From positions 1 through 5,079 of the forward strand of contig DASURA010000115.1 of assembly GCA_036280295.1 (NCBI GenBank): DNA of 5,079 nucleotides. Reading direction: 5' to 3'. Below, in pieces: positions 1-5,079 of this stretch (the first letter of the stretch is position 1; each line of letters starts with the position of its first letter). The notes under the pieces are model-generated. The model had not been told where the DNA came from. It saw only the letters and a program-made list of their open reading frames with translations, and ran no database searches. This DNA comes from AWTP1-13 sp036280295 (GTDB lineage Bacteria; Pseudomonadota; Alphaproteobacteria; Rhizobiales; Hyphomicrobiaceae). A program made the translations under genes and the position numbers.

Positions 1-306
1 CCGCCCGGCGGCTGGTCGAGCCAGCGGCACTGGCATTCGCACGAGGACGAGCTCGTATACGTGCTTGAAGGCGAGCTGACGCTGGTCGAGGACGGCGGCG
101 AGACGCTGCTGCGCGCCGGCGATTGCGCGGCCTTCCCCAAGGGCACTGGCAACGGGCACCACCTCATCAACAAATCGGATGCGGTGGCAGTTTATCTCGA
201 GGTCGGCTCCCGCCAGCCCGACGATCTCACCACCTGCTCCGACATAGACATGATGAGCTTCAACGCCGACGGCAGGTTTGTGCGCAAGGATGGGACGGCG
301 TATTAG
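1..306 (+). CDS. Cupin-domain protein, C-terminal part (5' end outside window)
   Basis: The frame is open from base 1 and ends at the TAG at 304-306, leaving 101 visible residues; the start lies left of the window. Both cupin motifs are present. Motif 1 has G4, H10, H12, E17 and G24 with exactly the G-x5-HxH-x4-E-x6-G spacing. Motif 2 has G40, P46, G48, H53 and N57, with two more residues than usual between G48 and H53. H10, H12, E17 and H53 are the expected metal ligands, so a metal-binding beta-barrel is likely. The C-terminal tail ending in RKDGTAY resembles that of small single-cupin proteins of roughly 150-160 residues (COG3837-like, from memory), which would mean about 50-60 residues are missing. 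No substrate or reaction can be read from the sequence: such proteins include enzymes, sugar- or small-molecule binders and uncharacterised members. It converges on tex with a strong hairpin between them. Confidence 0.88.
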   Translation, partial: PPGGWSSQRHWHSHEDELVYVLEGELTLVEDGGETLLRAGDCAAFPKGTGNGHHLINKSDAVAVYLEVGSRQPDDLTTCSDIDMMSFNADGRFVRKDGTAY

Positions 307-332
307 GGGTCAGGCCCTGTGGGTCTGACCCC
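306..332 (+). repeat. Strong hairpin between convergent genes: REP-like palindrome and/or transcription terminator
   Basis: GGGGTCAGGCCC (306-317) and GGGTCTGACCCC (321-332) form a 12-bp stem around a TGT loop. In the + strand transcript all 12 positions pair, one as G-U (314 with 324). In the opposite transcript that position is a C/A mismatch, so the structure is slightly better for the cupin mRNA. Its first base is the last base of the cupin stop codon, and it ends 9 bases before the tex stop at 342-344, which is where a shared terminator would sit. No T-run follows on either strand, so it is not a classical intrinsic terminator. The GGGGTC-GACCCC core resembles interspersed palindromes that I recall as common in proteobacterial genomes, but only one copy is seen here. 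Confidence 0.7.
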
Positions 333-341
333 TGTCGCAGG

Positions 342-2657
342 TCACCGCCGCTCCTGCGCCCGCCGCATGGCCGCGGCGAAAGCGCTCTCCGTCGGAGCGG
401 ATGACCGTGGCGGGGGAGCGCTGGTACGCGGGCCGGACGAGCCGGCGGTCGGGCGGGAACCCGCGCCGGCCGGGAAGTTGCTGTCGATGGCGCCGGAGCG
501 CATCGTCAGGCCGATGCGTTTGCGCTGCACGTCCACCTCCTTCACGCGCACCTTCACCACGTCGCCGGCCTTGACGACCTCGTGCGGGTCCTTGACGAAG
601 CGGTCGGCGAGCTCCGACACGTGCACCAGACCGTCCTGGTGCACGCCGATATCGACGAAGGCGCCGAAGGCCGCGACGTTGGTGACCACGCCTTCGAGCT
701 GCATCCCCGGCTTGAGATCGGTGATCTTCTCGACGCCCTCCTTGAAGGTGGCGGTCTTGAACTCCGGACGCGGGTCGCGGCCCGGCTTCTCCAGCTCGGA
801 AATGATGTCGGTAATCGTGGGTATGCCGAACTTGTCGTCGGCAAACTGCCCGGGCTGCAGCGTCTTCAGGAACGCCTTGTCGCCGATCATCGCCTTGATC
901 GGGCGACCGGTGGCCGCAGCAATCTTCTCGACCACCGGATACGCCTCCGGGTGCACGGCCGAGCCGTCAAGCGGGTTCTTGCCGTTCATGATGCGCAGGA
1001 AGCCGGCCGCTTGCTCGAACGCCTTCGGTCCGAGGCGCGGCACCTTCTTCAAGGCCGCGCGCGAGGCGAAGGCGCCGTTCTCGTCGCGGTAGGCGACGAT
1101 GTTGGCGGCCAGCGTCTTGTTGAGGCCGGATACGCGCGTCAGCAGCGGAACCGAGGCGGTGTTCACGTCCACGCCCACCGAGTTCACGCAGTCCTCGACC
1201 ACGGCATCCAGCGAGCGGGCGAGGCCGGTCTGGTCCACGTCGTGCTGGTATTGGCCGACGCCGATCGCCTTGGGCTCGATCTTCACCAGCTCCGCCAGCG
1301 GGTCCTGCAGCCGGCGGGCAATGGAGACGGCGCCGCGCAGCGACACATCCATGTCGGGGAATTCGGCGGCGGCCAGCTCGGAGGCCGAATAGACCGAGGC
1401 GCCAGCCTCGGAGACCATGACCTTGGTGAGCTTGAGGTTGGGCATCTTGGCGAGCAGATCGGCGACCAGCTTGTCGGTCTCGCGGCTGGCCGTGCCGTTG
1501 CCGATGCTCACCAGATCGACCCGGTACTTGATGCACAGGGCCGCCAGCGTGGACAGCGAGCCGTTCCAGTCATTGCGCGGCTCGTGCGGATAGATCGTGT
1601 CGGTGGCCATCACCTTGCCGGTCTGGTCTACCACGGCCACCTTGACGCCGGTGCGGAAGCCCGGGTCGAGGCCCATGGTGGCGCGCGGCCCCGCCGGGGC
1701 GGCCAGCAGCAGGTCCTTCAGGTTGCGCGAGAACACCTGGATCGCTTCGGCATCGGCGCGCTCCTTGAGCCGCGCCAGCAGGTCGGCCGAGGTGGACGGC
1801 GCCATCCGGCTCCTCCAGGCCAGATGCGCGGTGGTGGCGAGCCAATCGTCGGCCGGACGTCCGCGCTCGGCGATGTTGAAGGCCACCTTGATCTTGCCTT
1901 CGGCTGGATGCGGCTTGTCGTCCTCGTGTGGCACGTCGAGGTCGAGGTCCAGCACACCCTCGTTGCGGCCGCGCAGCATGGCGAGCGCGCGATGCGAGGG
2001 GATGTCCTTGATGCCCTGGCCGAAGTCGAAATAGTCGCGGAACTTGGCACCCTCCGCGTCGTTCTCCTTGCCCTTGGCCACCTTGGCGGCAAGCCTGCCC
2101 TCGCGCCATTCCCACTCGCGCAGCTCGCCCACCAGCTTGGGCTCCTCGGCCATGCGCTCGATCAGGATGTGGCGGGCGCCGTCAAGCGCCGCCTTCACAT
2201 CGGCCACGCCCTTCTCGGCATCGATGAACTTGGTCGCCTCCGCGTTAAGCGCCAGGGCGGGGTTGGCGAGCAGCGCATCCACCAGCGGCTCCAACCCGGC
2301 CTCCCTGGCAATCTGCGCCTTGGTGCGCCGCTTCGGTTTGTACGGCGCGTACAGATCCTCCAGCTCGACCTTGGTCTCGGCGCCGTTGATGGCGAAGGCG
2401 AGCTCGGGCGTCATCTTGCCCTGCTCATCGATGCTCTTGAGCACGGTGGCGCGCCGGTCCTCCAGCTCGCGCAGGTAGCCGAGACGCTCGTCCAGCTTCC
2501 GCAGCTGCGTGTCGTCAAGCCCGCCGGTGCGCTCCTTGCGGTAGCGGGCGATGAACGGCACGGTCGCGCCCTCGCCCAACAGCTCCACCGCGGCCGCCAC
2601 CTGGCCGACACCAACGCTCAGCTCCGATGCGATACGCTGGTTGATCTTGTCGCTCAT
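342..2657 (-). CDS. tex: Tex, S1-domain RNA-binding transcription accessory protein
   Basis: This encodes 771 residues, close to the roughly 770 of known Tex proteins. Tex is a cytoplasmic nucleic-acid-binding protein, related to the core of eukaryotic Spt6 and implicated in transcription and RNA metabolism. The domain order is complete. A helical N-terminal Tex region (about 1-320) carries VPFIARYRKERTGGLDD (33-49) and LEDLYAPYKPKRRTKAQIAREAGLEP in two adjoining stretches (99-124). A YqgF/RNase H-like domain starts at GLDPGFRTGVKVAVVD (329-344) and includes IGNGTASRETDKL (385-397). Helix-hairpin-helix motifs fill about 489-556. An S1 domain spans about 651-720, with AFGAFVDIGVHQDGLVHVSE at its heart. 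A Pro/Ser/Ala-rich tail of about 50 residues follows and ends in a basic stretch. The ATG at 2657 is chosen because AGAGAGG lies 6 bases upstream and the protein then begins as Tex family members do. The frame runs on to 2777 without family resemblance. The stop is TGA at 342-344. Confidence 0.96.
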   Translation of the reverse strand: MSDKINQRIASELSVGVGQVAAAVELLGEGATVPFIARYRKERTGGLDDTQLRKLDERLGYLRELEDRRATVLKSIDEQGKMTPELAFAINGAETKVELEDLYAPYKPKRRTKAQIAREAGLEPLVDALLANPALALNAEATKFIDAEKGVADVKAALDGARHILIERMAEEPKLVGELREWEWREGRLAAKVAKGKENDAEGAKFRDYFDFGQGIKDIPSHRALAMLRGRNEGVLDLDLDVPHEDDKPHPAEGKIKVAFNIAERGRPADDWLATTAHLAWRSRMAPSTSADLLARLKERADAEAIQVFSRNLKDLLLAAPAGPRATMGLDPGFRTGVKVAVVDQTGKVMATDTIYPHEPRNDWNGSLSTLAALCIKYRVDLVSIGNGTASRETDKLVADLLAKMPNLKLTKVMVSEAGASVYSASELAAAEFPDMDVSLRGAVSIARRLQDPLAELVKIEPKAIGVGQYQHDVDQTGLARSLDAVVEDCVNSVGVDVNTASVPLLTRVSGLNKTLAANIVAYRDENGAFASRAALKKVPRLGPKAFEQAAGFLRIMNGKNPLDGSAVHPEAYPVVEKIAAATGRPIKAMIGDKAFLKTLQPGQFADDKFGIPTITDIISELEKPGRDPRPEFKTATFKEGVEKITDLKPGMQLEGVVTNVAAFGAFVDIGVHQDGLVHVSELADRFVKDPHEVVKAGDVVKVRVKEVDVQRKRIGLTMRSGAIDSNFPAGAGSRPTAGSSGPRTSAPPPRSSAPTESAFAAAMRRAQERR

Positions 2658-2663
2658 GAAAAG

Positions 2664-2670
2664 CCTCTCT
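2664..2670 (-). promoter_or_regulatory. Ribosome binding site of tex
   Basis: On the - strand AGAGAGG precedes the ATG at 2657 by 6 bases. It fixes the tex start against the in-frame ATG at 2777, which would add 40 residues rich in Arg, Ser and Cys and unlike any Tex N-terminus. Confidence 0.7.
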
Positions 2671-2728
2671 CGCCTCCCGCGTCTTGCAGCGGCGCTACAT
2701 GGCTTGATTCCTGGTCGTGCTAAAGACC

Positions 2729-2740
2729 TGACGCACGTCA
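2729..2740. promoter_or_regulatory. Short palindrome upstream of tex, possible operator
   Basis: TGACG and CGTCA are perfect inverted repeats separated by CA, and the site lies 72-83 bases upstream of the tex start codon. That position and dyad form would suit a dimeric transcription factor. However, a five-base dyad can easily arise by chance in 230 bases, symmetry does not extend beyond the core, and no regulator is known from the window. Confidence 0.2.
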
Positions 2741-2887
2741 CTGAATCGGAATGGCGGCGGTTGTCGCTTTGTTGCACACCGGTTAACGCACCGACGTCCT
2801 GGAGCCCAGTGCTACCACCAATTTCGGCGGCAACCCAGGGCTGTGAGAGGTGGCGGGTACAAGGCTATGCGGCTGGAGCTGGCAACC

Positions 2888-3625
2888 TCAGTGCTGCAGG
2901 ATCTTTGACAGGAACACCTGGGCGCGCGCGCTGCGCGGCTTGCCGAAAAACTCGTCCTTCGGGGCGTCCTCGACGATCTCGCCCTTGTCCATGAAGATCA
3001 CCCGGTTGGCGACCTTGCGGGCGAAGCCCATCTCGTGAGTCACCACCATCATGGTCATGCCCTCCTGCGCCAGGGAAACCATGACATCGAGCACCTCGTT
3101 GATCATCTCGGGGTCGAGCGCCGAGGTCGGCTCGTCGAACAGCATGGCGATCGGGTCCATGGCCAGCGCCCGGGCGATGGCGACGCGCTGCTGCTGGCCG
3201 CCCGACAGCTGGCCAGGATACTTCTCGGCCTGGTCAGCCAGATCGACCCGGGCAAGCAGCGCCGTCGCCTTCTTGACCGCTTCGGCGCGGGGGCGATCGA
3301 GCACTTTCACCTGCGCCAGGCACAGGTTGTCGATCACGGTCAGGTGCGGGAACAACTCGAAGTGCTGGAACACCATGCCGACGCGCGCCCGCAGCTTTGG
3401 CAGATCAGTGCGCTTGTCGGACACCGAGGTGCCGTCGATTCGGACATCGCCCTTCTGGAACGGCTCCAGCCCGTTCACGCACTGGATCAAAGTGGATTTG
3501 CCCGACCCTGACGGGCCGCAGACAACGACGACCTCGCCCTTGGCGACGCGTGTGGTGCAGCCGCGCAAGACCTGGAAGTCGCCATACCATTTGCTCACAT
3601 CGTCGATCTCGATCATGTGGCTCAT
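2888..3625 (-). CDS. gltL: Glutamate/aspartate ABC importer, ATP-binding protein GltL
   Basis: This encodes 245 residues; E. coli GltL has about 241. It is the cytoplasmic ATPase that powers uptake through the GltJK channel. All ABC motifs are intact: Walker A GPSGSGKST (37-45), Q-loop Q87 in MVFQHFELFPHL, signature LSGGQQQR (140-147), Walker B MLFDEP (161-166) with catalytic E165, D-loop SALD (168-171) and H-loop H197. Long stretches such as VSKWYGDFQVL (10-20) and the region 189-213 match E. coli GltL as I remember it, which favours glutamate/aspartate over other polar amino acids. Close relatives (GlnQ, AapP, BztD types) share most motifs, so substrate is inferred. The ATG at 3625 is chosen because AGGAG (3632-3636) lies 6 bases upstream; a second ATG at 3616 is less well placed. 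It is the last gene of the glt cluster, 21 bases after gltK, and ends at the TGA 2888-2890. Confidence 0.95.
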   Translation of the reverse strand: MSHMIEIDDVSKWYGDFQVLRGCTTRVAKGEVVVVCGPSGSGKSTLIQCVNGLEPFQKGDVRIDGTSVSDKRTDLPKLRARVGMVFQHFELFPHLTVIDNLCLAQVKVLDRPRAEAVKKATALLARVDLADQAEKYPGQLSGGQQQRVAIARALAMDPIAMLFDEPTSALDPEMINEVLDVMVSLAQEGMTMMVVTHEMGFARKVANRVIFMDKGEIVEDAPKDEFFGKPRSARAQVFLSKILQH

Positions 3626-3631
3626 CTGGCG

Positions 3632-3636
3632 CTCCT
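3632..3636 (-). promoter_or_regulatory. Ribosome binding site of gltL
   Basis: AGGAG on the - strand lies 6 bases before the ATG at 3625, inside the 21-base gltK-gltL gap. It decides the start in favour of 3625 over the in-frame ATG three codons later at 3616. Confidence 0.75.
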
Positions 3637-3646
3637 GAGACGGCGC

Positions 3647-4339
3647 TCACCGGACAATGGCGACGCGCGCCTGTAGCCGCCGCACCAAGGTCGACAGGGT
3701 GAAGGAGATTACGAAATACACGATCGCGGCGAAGATATACATCTCGACCGGGCGGAAGTCGCGGTTGGCGATCTTGCTGGCGGCGCCCAGGAAGTCGGTG
3801 ATCGACAGCACGTAGACCAGCGAGGTGTCCTGGAACAGGATGACAGTCTGGGTGAGCAACACCGGCAGCATGTTGCGGAAGGCCTGCGGCAGGACGACAT
3901 GGCCCATCACCTGGCCATAGGTCATGCCCAGCGCGTAGCCGGCTGACACTTGCCCCTTGCGCACCGACTGGATGCCGGCGCGCATGATCTCGGCGTAGTA
4001 GGCCGCCTCGAACATGGTGAACGTGATAAGCGCCGACAGGAAGGCGCCGACCGGCACCGGACGAGGCGAGCCCGTCGCCCATTGCAGCATCCAGGGAAGC
4101 AGGAAGTAGAACCAGAAGATCACCAGCACCAGCGGCAGCGAGCGGGTGAGATTGACATAGCCCGCCGCGAGCAGCGAGAGCGGTGCAAACGACGACAGCC
4201 GCATCAAGGCGATCAAAGTGCCAAGCACGATGCCGCCGAGCGCGGCCAGAACGGTCAGCTCCAGCGTGAACGCCATGCCGTCGAGGAACAGGTAGGGCAG
4301 CGACCGCCAGATAATGTCAAGGTCGAGGTTGTTGAGCAT
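3647..4339 (-). CDS. gltK: Glutamate/aspartate ABC importer, permease GltK
   Basis: This encodes 230 residues; E. coli GltK has about 224. It is one of the two inner-membrane subunits forming the translocation channel. Hydrophobic segments lie at about 22-46, 66-84, 98-115, 155-180 and 200-218, as expected for the five-helix HisM/GlnP-type permeases. The EAA loop that docks onto the ATPase is at about 132-151: a conserved G138, nine residues, then V148-x-L-P151. Several stretches match E. coli GltK as I remember it: MRLSSFAP (46-53), FEAAYYAEIMRAGIQS (110-125) and LFQDTSLVYVLS (168-179). The ATG at 4339 follows AGGGG (4349-4353) by 9 bases. The gltJ stop is only 12 bases upstream and overlaps this ribosome binding site, so translation is probably coupled. 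The stop is TGA at 3647-3649. A related polar amino-acid permease is the main alternative. Confidence 0.94.
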   Translation of the reverse strand: MLNNLDLDIIWRSLPYLFLDGMAFTLELTVLAALGGIVLGTLIALMRLSSFAPLSLLAAGYVNLTRSLPLVLVIFWFYFLLPWMLQWATGSPRPVPVGAFLSALITFTMFEAAYYAEIMRAGIQSVRKGQVSAGYALGMTYGQVMGHVVLPQAFRNMLPVLLTQTVILFQDTSLVYVLSITDFLGAASKIANRDFRPVEMYIFAAIVYFVISFTLSTLVRRLQARVAIVR

Positions 4340-4348
4340 GGCTGGTCG

Positions 4349-4353
4349 CCCCT
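4349..4353 (-). promoter_or_regulatory. Ribosome binding site of gltK, overlapping the gltJ stop codon
   Basis: AGGGG on the - strand shares its first two bases with the TAG stop of gltJ (4352-4354) and lies 9 bases before the gltK ATG. Ribosomes finishing gltJ would be positioned at this site, which fits coupled, balanced synthesis of the two channel subunits. Confidence 0.55.
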
Positions 4354-5079
4354 AGTGCGCGCCGGCAATGAAGCCGGGCACGGCGACGCGGCGCTCGACC
4401 CAGCGCATGCCGACCACCACGACGAGGTTCAGGAGCAGATAGAGCACCGTAGCCGTCGCGAACGCCTCGAACACCTGGAACGAGAACTCCTGCATCGCCC
4501 GTGCGCGCGAGGTCAGCTCCAGGAGGCCGATGGTGAGGGCGACCGAGGTGTTCTTGAGGCAGTTCAGGAACTCCGACGTGAGCGGGGGCAGTATGATGCG
4601 GAAGGCCATCGGCAGCAGCACGTAGCGGTAGGCCTGCGCCAGCGTCAGGCCGCAGGCGAGTGCGGCGCGGCGCTGGCCCTTCGCCATGGCGTTGATGCCG
4701 GCCCGCAGCTGCTCGGCCACGCGCGCCGACGTGAACAGGCCAAGCCCGACGACGGCAGTATAGAAGGGGCCATGCTGCAGCTGCTTGAGCCAGGTGCCCA
4801 TTGCCGCCGGCACCAGCTCGGGCAGGACGAAGAACCATAGGAACAGCTGCACCACCAGCGGGACGTTGCGGAACAGCTCAACGTAGGCGAAGCCGACCCG
4901 CTCGGCGGCCTTGGAGGGCAGCGTGCGCAGCACCCCGACAAGGGTGCCGAGGATGAGCGCCACGATCCAGGCGCATATGCCGGTGGTCACCGTCCAGGCC
5001 AGCCCCCACAGGAGCATGTCGAGATAGGTGCCCTGCCCCTCCGGCGACGGCTGGAAAAGAATGCCCCAGTTCCAGTGGT
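4352..5079 (-). CDS. gltJ: Glutamate/aspartate ABC importer, permease GltJ (start just outside window)
   Basis: The frame is open to the right edge and shows 241 residues plus the TAG stop at 4352-4354; E. coli GltJ has about 246. The first visible residues, HWNWGILFQ, match the extreme N-terminus of E. coli GltJ as I remember it (DWNWGIFLQ), so only about three to five codons are missing. The ATG at 5017 is therefore internal. GltJ is the second channel-forming inner-membrane subunit. Hydrophobic segments lie at visible residues about 21-50, 71-88, 105-124, 155-180 and 206-224. YVELFRNVPLVVQ (65-77) is typical of the family. The EAA loop is at about 138-156, with G143, nine residues, then V153-x-L-P156. 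It is the first glt gene visible in transcription order, 12 bases ahead of gltK. The binding protein gene gltI would be expected upstream, outside the window. Substrate is inferred from resemblance and the GltJKL set. Confidence 0.94.
   Translation of the reverse strand, partial: HWNWGILFQPSPEGQGTYLDMLLWGLAWTVTTGICAWIVALILGTLVGVLRTLPSKAAERVGFAYVELFRNVPLVVQLFLWFFVLPELVPAAMGTWLKQLQHGPFYTAVVGLGLFTSARVAEQLRAGINAMAKGQRRAALACGLTLAQAYRYVLLPMAFRIILPPLTSEFLNCLKNTSVALTIGLLELTSRARAMQEFSFQVFEAFATATVLYLLLNLVVVVGMRWVERRVAVPGFIAGAH

Larger units (their letters stand above)
2658..2887. other. Intergenic gap between gltL and tex, no gene recognised
   Basis: These 230 bases separate two genes on the - strand. 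They must hold the 5' leader of tex and, if tex is transcribed on its own, its promoter; they may also hold the end of the glt transcript. I see no -35/-10 pair close to the sigma-70 consensus, no GC-rich hairpin followed by T residues after the gltL stop, and no tRNA-like or riboswitch-like structure. The identifiable items are the tex ribosome binding site (2664-2670) and the palindrome TGACGCACGTCA (2729-2740). Short open frames crossing it on either strand have no family resemblance. Confidence 0.6.

Noticed and set aside
331..343. Second small stem (CCTG-TCG-CAGG at 331-341) next to the main hairpin
   Set aside because: It has only four base pairs and shares bases with the stronger stem at 306-332, so it is likely chance in GC-rich sequence.
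582..2723. A 713-codon open frame on the + strand, antisense to nearly all of tex
   Set aside because: It lies opposite an unmistakable Tex coding sequence. The translation is rich in His, Arg, Gly, Leu and Val with no recognisable domain, which is typical of antisense frames in high-GC genes where stop codons are rare.
2658..2777. In-frame 40-codon upstream extension of tex to an ATG at 2777
   Set aside because: The added residues do not resemble any Tex N-terminus, while the ATG at 2657 has a good ribosome binding site and gives the normal family length and start.
2551..3038. Two overlapping + strand open frames (2551-2994 and 2850-3038) that cross the gltL-tex gap
   Set aside because: Both run largely antisense to gltL and, for the first, tex. 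Their translations are low-complexity Ser/Arg/Pro-rich with no family resemblance.
3950..4840. A 296-codon + strand open frame antisense to gltK and gltJ
   Set aside because: The product is an extreme Arg/His/Gln/Glu-rich string with no domain. It covers the two permease genes antisense, as expected when hydrophobic codons are read on the opposite strand.
4352..5017. ATG at 5017 as the start of gltJ
   Set aside because: The 20 codons between it and the window edge continue with residues conserved at the GltJ N-terminus (HWNWGI), so the true start lies just beyond 5079.

Overview
The window holds five protein-coding genes in ordinary, tightly packed bacterial DNA of visibly high GC content. 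The proteins and gene order point to a proteobacterium, most likely alpha- or betaproteobacterial. That placement rests on remembered resemblance of the proteins and cannot be settled from the sequence alone.

Layout, left to right. Positions 1-306 (+ strand) are the C-terminal 101 codons of a small single-domain cupin protein cut by the left edge. A strong 12-bp-stem hairpin (306-332) starts on the last base of its stop codon and fills most of the short gap to the next, convergent gene. Positions 342-2657 (- strand) encode Tex, a 771-residue S1-domain RNA-binding transcription accessory protein with the full domain set. A 230-base gap (2658-2887) follows, with a good tex ribosome binding site and one short palindrome but no convincing gene, promoter or terminator. 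From 2888 to the right edge (- strand) lie three closely spaced genes of a glutamate/aspartate-type ABC importer. In transcription order these are gltJ (permease, cut a few codons short by the right edge), gltK (permease) and gltL (ATPase).

How the genes work together. GltJ and GltK would form the inner-membrane channel and GltL the ATPase that drives it. The periplasmic binding protein GltI is not in the window and would be expected just upstream of gltJ, beyond position 5079. The junctions (12 bases between gltJ and gltK, 21 between gltK and gltL) and the gltK ribosome binding site overlapping the gltJ stop support one operon with coupled translation. tex lies downstream on the same strand but after a 230-base gap, so it is more likely a separate unit. 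The cupin gene is unrelated and convergent.

I looked for an unusual or undescribed system and did not find one: all the coding capacity belongs to well-known families and no mobile element, CRISPR array or RNA gene is visible. The most notable non-coding item is the hairpin at 306-332.
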